Source: Streptomyces caniscabiei
GTDB taxonomy: Bacteria; Actinomycetota; Actinomycetes; Streptomycetales; Streptomycetaceae
DNA: 64,000 nt
Direction: 5' to 3'
Assembly (NCBI RefSeq): GCF_014930365.1
Contig: NZ_JABXWI010000023.1
Location: 58,939-122,938, forward strand
Position numbers and translations under genes: made by a program. A model generated the notes under the pieces. It ran no database searches and was not told the DNA's origin. It saw nothing but the letters and a program-made list of their open reading frames with translations. Below, one piece after another: positions 17,178 to 25,396 of this stretch; within the stretch, counting starts at the first letter, position 1; each line of letters begins with the position of its first letter.

Positions 17178-18272
17178 ATGCACAGCATTGGAGAGATGGC
17201 CCGGGACAGCGGGCTCGGGGTGAGCGCCCTGAGGTTCTACGACCGTGCCGGGGTGCTGGTCCCGGCCTGGGTGGACCCGGTGAGCGGTTATCGCTGGTAC
17301 GAACCCGAGCAGCTCGAAGAGGCCCGGCTGCTGGCCCGGTTGCGTCGGGCGGGCATGCCGCTGGCCGACATCCGGCTCGTCCTGGCCGGCTGGGCCGGCG
17401 CGGACATGGAACTGGTGCGCGGTCTTCTTGAGGCGCACCTGCGCCGTCTCGAGCTGGGGCTGTCCGATGCCCGCAGCGAGTTCTCCACGCTCCGAGCCCT
17501 ACTCGACCACAGGGAGACAGCCTCCATGACCTCGCTTCACACCGCCACCGCCCGGTTCTCCGTGCCCGCGACGGAGTTGGCCGCCGCGTTGGACGCGGTC
17601 CGGTTCGCCGCCCGTACCGACGCGGACCTGCCGATGCTCGGCGGGATCCTGTTCGACATCGAGGGTGAACTGCTGCGTCTCGTGGCCACCGATCGCTACC
17701 GCATGGCGGTCGCGGGGGCATGTGCGACCGGGCACGGCGAGCCTCGAACGCAGGTGGTCGTGCCTCTTCCGCTCGCCGACGCGATGCGGGCACTGCTGAC
17801 CGGCGACGAGCCCGCCGAGCTCATCGTGGACGGGGACCGAGTGACGCTAGAGGCCGGGGACCGGCAGGCGGCCGGGCAGAGCCTCGGTGGCGAGTTCCCC
17901 GACTACCGTCGCCTCGTCCACCTCCCGGCCGGACGACGGGCCCGCGTCGGGACGGCGGCCTTCCGCCAGGCCCTGGAGACCGGCCCGGTCCGGGAGGGTG
18001 AGACACGTGAGCAGGACGGCGAGCCGTACGACCTGAGCGTGCTCCGGGTGGCGGAGGACGGGACCGTGATCGTCTGCGACGACGGTGCCGACGGTGACGA
18101 CGACCAGAACAACGTGGCCGTCAACCGCGAGTTCCTGCTGCACGCGCTCACCGCCGGAGCCCGGGACGAACTGATCCTGGAGGTGGGCGCACCCACGGCA
18201 CCGCTCGCGATCCGCCGGCCCGACGACGAGCACGCCTTCTCGCTTCTGATGCCGGTCCGCTTGGAGGGCTAG
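17178..18272 (+). CDS. MerR-type DNA-binding domain fused to a DNA sliding-clamp (DnaN-like) domain
   Basis: 364-residue fusion. Residues 1-70 are a MerR winged helix (SIGEMARDSGLGVSALRFYD, then GYRWYEPEQLEEARLL) followed by a coiled dimer helix. From about 117, FSVPATELAAALDAVRFAA and LPMLGGILFDIEGELLRLVA-TDRYRMAVA match domains 2-3 of the beta clamp of DNA polymerase III. The final VAVNREFLLHALTAGARDELILEVGAP...PLAIRRPDDEHAFSLLMPVRL segment is clamp domain 3. The first clamp domain is absent. ATG at 17178 after GGAGAG; a GTG four codons earlier is possible. Related actinobacterial proteins exist; function is unknown. Confidence 0.85.
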   Translation: MHSIGEMARDSGLGVSALRFYDRAGVLVPAWVDPVSGYRWYEPEQLEEARLLARLRRAGMPLADIRLVLAGWAGADMELVRGLLEAHLRRLELGLSDARSEFSTLRALLDHRETASMTSLHTATARFSVPATELAAALDAVRFAARTDADLPMLGGILFDIEGELLRLVATDRYRMAVAGACATGHGEPRTQVVVPLPLADAMRALLTGDEPAELIVDGDRVTLEAGDRQAAGQSLGGEFPDYRRLVHLPAGRRARVGTAAFRQALETGPVREGETREQDGEPYDLSVLRVAEDGTVIVCDDGADGDDDQNNVAVNREFLLHALTAGARDELILEVGAPTAPLAIRRPDDEHAFSLLMPVRLEG

Positions 18273-18804
18273 GACGAGGACCAGGTCCAGGACGAGGAGG
18301 AGGACTGGCTTCAGACAGGTTCCGCCTCCAGCGGGCAACTGCTGGGGGCGGGCGCGTGTCACCTCCGCAGAACAACTCCTGCACTTGCCCATCCCCTCCC
18401 GGCAGGGGCAACCAAGAGCGGCAGAACGGGAGTTGCACGCCTTCGGTACGGGCGCTTCCCCTCCTCTTGATGCCGACCGGCCCGCCACGAGGGCGGACGT
18501 GGGTGAACGCAATGCACGCAAGTACCTCACATCGTTGCCGTTCCCGACTTGTCGGCCCAATGATCACTGCGGCACGGTAGGGGCCGATGAAGCGAGGACG
18601 GCGGTGGGGCCCGGGACGGCTCGGCCGGCGAACCGTGTGCACGGTTTCGGGGCATGCCCCCTGTCCGGTTCGGTGTCCATCCCTGCCGAGTGTCTTCGTC
18701 GTTGACGTCGGCTCCTCGGCCGCGAGCCGGGAGGAGCCGTATGGCCACAAGCCTTCGTCCGACGCGCTCCCCCCATCCGTATCACTTCCTGCCGAGGACG
18801 ACAG
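18273..18804. other. 532-base gap upstream of the permease operon
   Basis: No credible gene on either strand; the longest frames lack family resemblance. The first 40 bases are a purine-rich GAGGA-repetitive stretch. It presumably holds the promoter of the downstream DUF485-like/SSS pair. Confidence 0.4.
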
Positions 18805-19497
18805 ATGGATTCCCGCGATCTCTTTTCCGATCAAGACCCGCCTGCGGCTGCCGCGCTCTATCTCAGTGCTCTCGACCACGAACAGCATCACTCCGCAGCT
18901 GAGTTGTGGCAGGCCGTCTTCCGTGCCCAGGCGGCCGCCGGTCGGCCGGCCGAACTGACGCAGCTGTACCGACAGTCCACGCTCGGAGCCGACGCCTCCG
19001 AGTACGACGTCCGGGCCAGACGAAGAAACTGGGCCCTCGACATGGCCCGGCACCTGGCCCTGGAGGACCGCCGCCCCGCCGACGCCGAGCCTCCCGCGTG
19101 GTCGGCGTGGGAAGAACCGGGCACGGCCTCCTCCGTGACGCCCCACACGCCTTCGCCGTCGCCGTCCTCGTCCCCTCATCCGGCCAAGCAGTCGTACCCC
19201 GGCCCCCGCCAGACCATCGCGCTGCGTGAACTGCGTGCCGCACGCCGTCGCCCGGCGCAGGTCGCCGCCGCGGTCGTCGTCGCTCAGATGTCAGGCGTCG
19301 TCCTGGCCAATGAGGCACCAGGTGTCATGGCGGTCGCCTGGGCGGGTCCCCTCAACGTCGGGCTCGGCCTGGTCCTGGCGCAAGTGGCGTTCACCGGCTG
19401 GGCGGTGCTGTGGTACGCGCGGTATGCGCGAAGGCGTCTGGAGCCCCTCGTCCAGCGTCACCGCACGTCCTTCCCGCACCTGGAGAGCCGCCCGTGA
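18805..19497 (+). CDS. DUF485-like membrane protein with an unusual N-terminal extension
   Basis: 230-residue protein. The C-terminal 95 residues (LRELRAARRRPAQVAAAVVV, two membrane helices, then WAVLWYARYARRRLEPL) are the DUF485/YjcH type that normally precedes ActP-like permeases as a 100-120-residue protein. The first 110 residues are soluble, helical and charged (ALYLSALDHEQHHSAAELW, LTQLYRQSTLGADASEYDV), joined by a Ser/Pro-rich linker. ATG at 18805 with CGAGGAC upstream. Its stop overlaps the permease GTG (GTGA). It probably assists acetate or other carboxylate uptake; the role of the extension is unknown. Confidence 0.8.
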   Translation: MDSRDLFSDQDPPAAAALYLSALDHEQHHSAAELWQAVFRAQAAAGRPAELTQLYRQSTLGADASEYDVRARRRNWALDMARHLALEDRRPADAEPPAWSAWEEPGTASSVTPHTPSPSPSSSPHPAKQSYPGPRQTIALRELRAARRRPAQVAAAVVVAQMSGVVLANEAPGVMAVAWAGPLNVGLGLVLAQVAFTGWAVLWYARYARRRLEPLVQRHRTSFPHLESRP

Positions 19498-21146
19498 ACA
19501 CCGTCCTCGCGCTCTCCGACGGCGTGCTCTCCGACTCCGCACTTTCTTATTCCGCGCTCTCCGACTCCGGTGGCGCCTTTCCGCTTCTCGCGGTCTTCGG
19601 CCTCTGTGTCGTCTGTACGCTGCTCCTGTCGATCGGGTCGATCCTCCCCGAGAAGGACGAGCTGAGCGGCTTCTACCTCGGTCAGCGGCGGCTGCCCTCG
19701 GCCGTCAACGGGCTGGCCATCTTCGGCAGTTACATGTCCGCGGCAGGCATGCTGGGCAATCCCGGTCTGATCGCGCTCACCGGTTACGACGGGATCGCCT
19801 ATGTGCTGGCACCCATGGTCGCCTGGTCCGTCCTGGTGCTGCTGGTCGCCGAGCCGTACCACAGCACCTCACGCTTCACCATCGGTGACTCCCTCGCCCT
19901 ACGGTTGCACGCCCGCCCGGCGCACCTCGCGGCCGGCATCACGAGCGTGGTCGTATGTCTGCTGTATCTGACCGCTCAGCTCGTCGGCGCCGGAGCGCTC
20001 GCGGCCACGGTCCTGGGCATCGACGGAGACGGCGCCCAGCGGATCGTCGTGGCCGGCCTCGGTCTTCTGATGGTGCTCTACGTCGTGATCGGCGGCATGC
20101 GCGCCGCGACCCTGGTCCAGGGTGTCAAAGCCGTAGCCCTGCTCGCTGCCGGTCTGTTCGTCGTGCTGGCGGTGATGTCGGAGTTCGGGTGGAGCCCGGC
20201 ACGCCTGCTGGACGCCGCCGTCCGTCAGAGCGGCTACGGTGACGCCTTCCTGGAACCCGGCATCCGCTTCCACGACCGCACCAGCAAGATGGACTCGCTC
20301 AGCCTGCAACTGGCGTTCGTGCTGGGAGCGGCGGCCCTGCCGCACGTACTGATGCGTATCGGGACGGTTTCCAGCGGGCGCAGAGCCCGTAGGTCGGCCG
20401 GGTGGGCAGCCTGCCTGGTCATCGTCTTCACCCTGTTCGAGGTGGTGACTGGCCTGGGGTCAGCGGCACTGATCGGCTCGCGGGCCATCGCGAGTGACGC
20501 CGCCTCCGGCAATACCGCCGTGCTCCTGCTGGCCGAGCGCCTGGGCGGGCCGGTCCTGCTCACCGTGGTCGCCTGCGTCGCGTTCGTCACGATCGTGGCC
20601 GTCGTCGCCGCGCTCACCCTCACCGCGGCGGCGGCCCTGGCCCACGACGTCTACGGTGCGACGATCATGCGGGGCAACGCGTCCGAGAAGAGTGAACTCA
20701 CCGTGGCGCGGTGGGGCGTCGGACTGATCGGCGTGGCGGCGATCGCGTTGTCGATGCTCGCCCAGCATCTCAACATCGCCTTCCTGGTCAGCCTCGCCTT
20801 CGCCATCGCGGCATCCGCGATCCTGCCGGCACTGCTCTGCAACCTGTGGTGGAAGGGTTTCACGACGAGAGGAGCGGTCTGGAGCATGTACGGCGGCCTG
20901 CTCGTCGCCGTGGTGCTGACAGCGCTGTCCCCGGCGGTCTCGGGCAACTCGACCGCCCTGCTGCCTGATGCCGACTTCGCGGTGTTCCCCCTGCGTAACC
21001 CCGGTCTCCTCTCCATCCCCGTGGGTTTCCTGCTCGCCTGGGCCGGCTCGGTACTCGACCGCCGACGACACGGAGGAGGAGCGGACTACACGGAGATGGA
21101 GATCCGCGTTCTCACCGGATCAGCCTCCGGCCGCGGCGGCAGTTGA
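19494..21146 (+). CDS. Sodium:solute symporter (SSS family, acetate permease ActP-like)
   Basis: 550-residue polytopic transporter with about 13 membrane helices. Typical SSS segments: DFYLGQRR-like GFYLGQRRLPS, NGLAIFGSYMSAAGMLGNPGL, and PHVLMRIGTVSSGRRARRS. GTG start at 19494 overlaps the preceding gene by 4 bases, so they are translationally coupled. The N terminus carries a short imprecise repeat of Leu-Ser-Asp-Ser units (encoded about 19515-19570) not expected in the family. The substrate is probably a short carboxylate, by analogy with the ActP/YjcH pair. Confidence 0.92.
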   Translation: MNTVLALSDGVLSDSALSYSALSDSGGAFPLLAVFGLCVVCTLLLSIGSILPEKDELSGFYLGQRRLPSAVNGLAIFGSYMSAAGMLGNPGLIALTGYDGIAYVLAPMVAWSVLVLLVAEPYHSTSRFTIGDSLALRLHARPAHLAAGITSVVVCLLYLTAQLVGAGALAATVLGIDGDGAQRIVVAGLGLLMVLYVVIGGMRAATLVQGVKAVALLAAGLFVVLAVMSEFGWSPARLLDAAVRQSGYGDAFLEPGIRFHDRTSKMDSLSLQLAFVLGAAALPHVLMRIGTVSSGRRARRSAGWAACLVIVFTLFEVVTGLGSAALIGSRAIASDAASGNTAVLLLAERLGGPVLLTVVACVAFVTIVAVVAALTLTAAAALAHDVYGATIMRGNASEKSELTVARWGVGLIGVAAIALSMLAQHLNIAFLVSLAFAIAASAILPALLCNLWWKGFTTRGAVWSMYGGLLVAVVLTALSPAVSGNSTALLPDADFAVFPLRNPGLLSIPVGFLLAWAGSVLDRRRHGGGADYTEMEIRVLTGSASGRGGS

Positions 21147-21341
21147 GCCCCGCGAGCAGACCACGTGGACCGGCCCCGCTCGCCCGCGCGCCGACTGGCC
21201 GTCCGGGCCAGGGCGGGCGGGGCACGCGCACGGGGGGCATCTTCGGCCCCTGTAGCGAAGGGGCGCCACCGGAGTCGCCGCAACCGCACATGCCAACTGC
21301 TCTGTGCCATGGGGCCCTTGGAGGTTCACGAGACGTCACCA

Positions 21342-21375
21342 ACTCTAGACAGCCTGTATATGGGCTATATAGAGT
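21342..21375. promoter_or_regulatory. Overlapping inverted repeats at the PadR promoter
   Basis: ACTCTA (21342-21347) pairs with TAGAGT (21370-21375), and TATAT (21357-21361) with ATATA (21367-21371). The AT-rich patch ends 6 bases before the PadR ATG and stands out from the surrounding GC-rich DNA. Most likely promoter plus PadR autoregulatory operator. Confidence 0.55.
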
Positions 21376-21381
21376 ACGAGT

Positions 21382-21726
21382 ATGGGTAGTCCGCGAATGA
21401 CCCTGCAGACCCAACTGGTGCTGCGGGCCTTGCTGGAAGACCCCGCCAAGGAGCGCTACGGCCTTGAGCTGTGCGAGCTGGCGGGACTGCCGTCGGGCAC
21501 GATCTATCCGATCCTTGCCCGCCTGGAACAAGTCGGCTGGGTGGACAGCACCTGGGAAGACCCCGCCGTACACGAGGAAGCCGGCCGTCCGCGCCGCCGC
21601 TTCTACCGCATCACCCAGGACGGTGCCGAACACGCGAGGGAGGCCCTGGCGCGTGCCTACCGCGCCCGCAAGCAGCCCCTGCCGGGGTGGGCCGCCCGCC
21701 CGATCGCCGACGGGGGAGTGTCATGA
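21382..21726 (+). CDS. PadR-family transcriptional regulator
   Basis: 114-residue winged-helix protein: MTLQTQLVLRALLED, YGLELCELAGLPSGTIYPILARLEQVGWV, and the wing RPRRRFYRITQDGAEHAREAL are the PadR signature. It is a short form with no C-terminal dimer extension beyond one helix. Only a weak ribosome site precedes the ATG. Its TGA overlaps the ATG of the following HD fragment. Operator-like repeats lie directly upstream, so autorepression is likely. Confidence 0.9.
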   Translation: MGSPRMTLQTQLVLRALLEDPAKERYGLELCELAGLPSGTIYPILARLEQVGWVDSTWEDPAVHEEAGRPRRRFYRITQDGAEHAREALARAYRARKQPLPGWAARPIADGGVS

Positions 21727-22286
21727 GGGCCCGGCGCCGGTCAGCGCCCCGACCGAACAGGCGGCACCGAGCCGCCGCCCCGTCTCTGGACGGTCTCCTG
21801 CACGTCGTGCGTATGCATCACGCGGACGCCGACACCTCACTCATCCAGCGCGCTCACGACGAGGCCGCCATGTGGCATGCGGGCCAAACCCGCCGTAGCG
21901 GCGACCCGTTCCTCATCCACTGCGTCGCCGTCGCCGCCATCGTCGCCGACATCGGGATGCCACCGCCCGTAATCTGCGCGGCCCTGCTGCACGACATCGA
22001 CGACAGTCCCTGCCCGCCAGGCCGCGTGACCGAGCACTTCGGGCAAGGGATCGCCGATCTGATCTCGGCCGTCCGCACCTCCAGGCTCAGTGAAATCCCC
22101 CTCAGCGCACTCAACTTCCCTACCGCAAGGCCACCGACGCTCCCGCCGACGCGCGTATCTCGTTCCCCCACCGGGCGGGCGTGGTGGGGTGTCGGATGGC
22201 GTGTACGGCGGTGTCGTAGAGGTCGAACATGTCGGCCCGGCCGCCCAGGCGTACCCATTCCTCGTTGGCTGTCTGCATGCAGATGA
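21723..22286 (+). pseudogene. HD-domain (SpoT/Mesh1-like alarmone hydrolase) protein, C-terminally replaced
   Basis: Residues 30-135 match the HD hydrolase part of RelA/SpoT proteins: ADTSLIQRAHDEAAMWHAGQ, RRSGDPFLIHCVAVAAIVADIG, CAALLHDIDD. The HD pair (HDIDD) is intact. After about position 22115 the family resemblance stops and the frame runs antisense into the TetR remnant, giving an arginine-rich tail. It is coupled to PadR by ATGA. I read it as truncated by the same rearrangement that made the TetR/SDR scar. It may still encode a short HD protein. Confidence 0.6.
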
Positions 22287-22583
22287 TCGCTGTGGCTGCG
22301 ACGGCGCGGGCTTGCAGGGTGCGGCGGTCGGAGTCGGGCAGTCGCGGTTCGATCAGCGGGGCGAACAGGTCCTGCCAGCGGCCTTGCTTCTCGGCGTGCC
22401 CGGCACGCAGGGAGTCGTTGCCGAACAGCAGCGTGATGAACTCCAGGCGCGCTTCCCCGGCCATGTCGATCTCTTCGAGCACCTGGAACGCCGCGCGCAG
22501 CGCCGTCCAGGCATCCTCGTCGGCCAGGCGCTCGGCGAGACGCGCGGCGATGAGTTCGCCCTGTTCGTTATCTGTACTCAGTG
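22120..22583 (-). pseudogene. TetR-family regulator remnant lacking the DNA-binding domain
   Basis: About 153 residues of a TetR ligand-binding domain are readable: STDNEQGELIAARLAERLAD, TALRAAFQVLEEIDMAGEAR, LEFITLLFGNDSLRAGHAEK, CMQTANEEWVRLGG. The N-terminal helix-turn-helix is absent: upstream of about 22583 the open frame continues to 22677 but reads antisense to an SDR remnant. A clean loss of the 5' end is therefore visible. It cannot act as a repressor. Confidence 0.75.
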
Positions 22584-22589
22584 CAACGA

Positions 22590-22705
22590 AGCTGGCCCGC
22601 CGCAGCGCGAACCTCGTGCTGGTCGCCCCCGCCCGGACCGCCTGGAGAGTCTGGCCGCCGAACTCACCCGCGCCCACGGCGTCACGGTCACCGCCGTCGC
22701 ATCAC
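22590..22705 (+). pseudogene. Short-chain dehydrogenase (SDR) fragment with a frameshift
   Basis: In one frame (22597-22629) the DNA reads ARRSANLVLVA and in the next (about 22630-22700) PDRLESLAAELTRAHGVTVTAVA, together the beta2-alpha region of a classical SDR ('..GANLVLVARdpdRLESLAAEL..'). The glycine-rich start and everything after TAVA are missing, and a single-base frameshift separates the two parts. It sits back-to-back with the TetR remnant. Confidence 0.65.
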
Positions 22706-22867
22706 CGCACAGCCCACCGACGCGCAGCGACACCGATTTCGAACATCGCTCGCGACCCGAGGGCGCGATCGCACTGCCCCTTGAGGGGGTCCTTTTGGCC
22801 GTGCCCGATGTCAGTGGCTTCTCTGGAACCATGCCTTCGTCCGAGACAGCCGTATCAGGAGCCATAC

Positions 22868-23287
22868 ATGGGAACGTGGGGAACCGGCCCGTTCGCGAGC
22901 GACCGCGCCGCCGACTTCGTCGATGAATTGGAGGGGCTCACCCGCCAGCAGGTGATTGACGTGCTGGAGCGGGCATTCCAGCGAGTCACCGACTCGGCGG
23001 AACGCGTCGATGGCGGAGACGGGGCCGAAGCCGTTGCCGCCGGCGCTCTCGTTGCCAGCACTCTTCCGGACAGCCCCATCGGGATCAACCCCGACGTCGG
23101 TCCCAGCGAACCGCTGCCCAGCGTGCCGGCCTCCCTTTGCGCGTCGGCGAGACTCGCACTGCACCGGGTCCTTCAGGACGGATCAGAACTGGCAACCGGC
23201 TGGGTGGACCGCGCTGACGCGGACCAGTGGCATGAGCAGGTACGACAGATCCTCCGAGCACTCCAACCACGCGCTGATCACTGCTGA
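22868..23287 (+). CDS. DUF4259-type protein
   Basis: 139-residue protein starting MGTWGTGPFASDRAADFVDEL, the hallmark of the DUF4259 family (small cytoplasmic proteins of unknown role, often near tRNAs or in accessory regions). The C-terminal part is helical with SARLALHRVLQDGSELATGW. ATG at 22868 after CAGGAG with 6-7 bases spacing. It is the first intact gene after the deletion scar. No catalytic motif recognised. Confidence 0.8.
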   Translation: MGTWGTGPFASDRAADFVDELEGLTRQQVIDVLERAFQRVTDSAERVDGGDGAEAVAAGALVASTLPDSPIGINPDVGPSEPLPSVPASLCASARLALHRVLQDGSELATGWVDRADADQWHEQVRQILRALQPRADHC

Positions 23288-23398
23288 GCTTTTCGGATTG
23301 CCTTCGGCGGGTGAGTGACGTCGAGTCCTCCTGAAGGCGGAACGTCAGAAACCCCTTGGCGCTGGACCCTCTGCCCGTGGCAGGCTGTCACACACCGA

Positions 23399-23475
23399 AG
23401 GGGTGTAGCTCAGATGGCCAGAGCGCCGGCCTCCAAAGCCGGATGCCGCAGGTTCGACTCCTGCCGCCCCTGCCA
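23399..23475 (+). tRNA. tRNA-Trp (anticodon CCA)
   Basis: Complete cloverleaf: acceptor AGGGGTG/CGCCCCT, D stem GCTC/GAGC, anticodon stem CCGGC/GCCGG with loop CTCCAAA (anticodon CCA at 23433-23435), T stem GCAGG/CCTGC with loop TTCGACT, discriminator G and encoded CCA at 23473-23475. From memory, the housekeeping Streptomyces tRNA-Trp has different D-loop and anticodon-stem sequences, so this may be an additional copy. Confidence 0.95.
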
Positions 23476-23551
23476 CGTACGCATGCCGGCCGTGCTCGGA
23501 GCGCGCGCGAAGGGGCATCGATCTAGGCTGAGGGTCTCGCAGGAGGTCCCG

Positions 23552-24499
23552 GTGCCGCCCTTCGTTCTGCCCCAACCCCTTGCTCGGGCTCGCGCAGTCA
23601 CTGCCGTGCCCGAGGCGCAGGGCTGGAGTCTGGAGCCGAAGTGGGACGGCTGGAGATGCCAGATCCACACCGCGACACGGCGAGTGTGGAGCCGCCACGG
23701 TACCGACCTGTCCCGCGCGTTCTCCGACGTCGCTGCCGCTGCCGCCGCACTGCCGGACGCCGTCCTCGACGGTGAGCTCGTCGCGGTCCTCGACGACGGC
23801 TCCGGCGTGGCCTTCGACCGGCTGCAGAGCCGGGCCGGTCGCCGTGGCCCGCGGCGCGACGCCGACTTCACGGTCCATGCCGCCTTCTTCGATGTCCTCG
23901 CCGTCGGCGACACCGACTGGCGGCGGCGCCCTTACGCCGAGCGGCGCGTCGAACTGCTGCGCCTCCTCGACACCGGCCCCGCCATACTGCGCCCCGTGCC
24001 GGCCACCGAGGACGCCGGGCAGGCCCTCGAGTGGGTCGGCGCGCTCTCGGGGGTGGAGGGCCTGGTGGGCAAGCGGACCTTTGGACCGTACGCCGCCGGC
24101 CTTGCCTCGGGCTGGGTGAAGTGGCGGGAGCGTCACACCACCGAGGCGGTGGTGATCGGGGTCACCGGCACGAGCCCGGCGACACAAGCCCTCGTCCTGG
24201 GGCGTTACCGGGGCGGCCGGATGCGAGCCGTCGGCGTGAGTCTCCCGCTCGCCCCGCATCTGCGTCCGGCAGTGGCGCCACTGCTGCACGCGTCGGGCGA
24301 GGAGATGCGCGAGCTGCCGGGCGCGGTGTGCGGGCTACCCGGTGCGGACGTGGTGCGCTTCTGGCCGGTCAGGGCCGAGGTGGTGGTGGAGATCGAGGTC
24401 GACCGGCCGGGGGAGAAGTCCGGCCGGTACGGGTATCGACCGCGCGTTCGACGAGTGCGGGGCGACCTCTCTCCGGATCTGGTCGACGACGAACAGTGA
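23552..24499 (+). CDS. ATP-dependent DNA ligase (LigC-like)
   Basis: 315-residue nucleotidyltransferase. Motif I EPKWDGWR near residue 30 holds the lysine that takes AMP; motif III-IV region GELVAV and FDRLQSR; motif V region GLASGWVKWRERH; C-terminal OB-fold ends with the RYGYRPRVRRVRGD segment. A single-domain core plus OB fold, without polymerase or nuclease domains, typical of accessory actinobacterial ligases for gap/nick repair. GTG at 23552 right after AGGAGG at 23541-23546. It lies just downstream of the tRNA. Confidence 0.92.
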   Translation: MPPFVLPQPLARARAVTAVPEAQGWSLEPKWDGWRCQIHTATRRVWSRHGTDLSRAFSDVAAAAAALPDAVLDGELVAVLDDGSGVAFDRLQSRAGRRGPRRDADFTVHAAFFDVLAVGDTDWRRRPYAERRVELLRLLDTGPAILRPVPATEDAGQALEWVGALSGVEGLVGKRTFGPYAAGLASGWVKWRERHTTEAVVIGVTGTSPATQALVLGRYRGGRMRAVGVSLPLAPHLRPAVAPLLHASGEEMRELPGAVCGLPGADVVRFWPVRAEVVVEIEVDRPGEKSGRYGYRPRVRRVRGDLSPDLVDDEQ

Positions 24500-24552
24500 C
24501 TGAAGGTCGAGTCCGGATCCGGCACTCGGTACGCGGTTCTTGGTTCGTTCCC

Positions 24553-24996
24553 TCATGGTGTGCGCGGCGGACGCCGTACCGGGTGGCCGGTGCGCGACGG
24601 CCTGCGCGCGGCGGATCCGGCGCAGCGGACACACGTGGTCGCTGCCGGTCGGATCTCCAGGCGCTCGGGCGGAATCGGCATGCCGCAGCCTTCGCACCGT
24701 CCGTACTGCCCTCGGTCGAGTCGTTCCAGAGCCCGGTCCAGTCCCTCCAGGTCCTCGCGTGCTTGTGCCATGAGGGCGGCCACGTGGGCCCGCTCGAAAG
24801 CGGTGGTGCCTCCTTCGGGGTCGTGCTCGTCGTCGACCGCGATCAGGGCGTTCGCCGCGACGATCCCGTCGAAGTCGCGGCTCAGCGCGGCCGCCCGGGC
24901 GAGGGTCTCGACGCGGGCGGCCATGAGGCGCGCGCGGGCGGCCGAGGAGGCGGACGGCGCGGGGATGTCGGGGTCATCGTGGGAGGCATCACCCAT
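24553..24996 (-). CDS. DksA/TraR-type C4 zinc-finger protein
   Basis: 147-residue protein: an N-terminal helical hairpin (EDLEGLDRALERLDRGQYGRC) leading into CEGCGMPIPPERLEIRPAAT-TCVRC, the four-cysteine finger of the DksA/TraR family. These proteins bind RNA polymerase through the secondary channel or act as general stress proteins. The hairpin tip lacks the acidic pair needed for classical DksA action as far as I can see. The C-terminal 25 residues are Arg/Pro-rich. Convergent with the ligase. Confidence 0.85.
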   Translation of the reverse strand: MGDASHDDPDIPAPSASSAARARLMAARVETLARAAALSRDFDGIVAANALIAVDDEHDPEGGTTAFERAHVAALMAQAREDLEGLDRALERLDRGQYGRCEGCGMPIPPERLEIRPAATTCVRCAGSAARRPSRTGHPVRRPPRTP

Positions 24997-25396
24997 GCTG
25001 CGAGAACGCCGGAACGGGGCTCAGGATTCCCCGTCCACGACTTCGTGATGCCATGCGAGTTTGATCAAGTGATCTCGGTTCTGGGGCGACCGGTGACCGC
25101 TGTCGTGACGCAAGCGGGCCCACGAGTGGGGACATGGTTTCCATCGTGGCCGCACCGGCGGCGGCCTGTACGGCAGCCCGGGCGCCTGCCGGGGGCCAAG
25201 GGGGCAGGACGATGGGTGACAGCGGGCTCGGCGGCCACATCGACTTCCGTCGAGCACGTGCGATGGACCCCTCACGGGCATGGCCGACTGCCACCGACCC
25301 TGGCCCGTCCCGGTGGCCGCGGCCCGCCACCGTGCCCACCCGGCTGATCGGGTCACCGGCCGTCGCGCGGAGTCGAGTCGCCCTGCTGAAGATGGC
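24997..25396. other. 400-base gap with no recognisable gene
   Basis: Short frames on both strands have proline/arginine-rich shadow composition. Presumably contains the promoter of the DksA-like gene at its left end. Confidence 0.4.
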
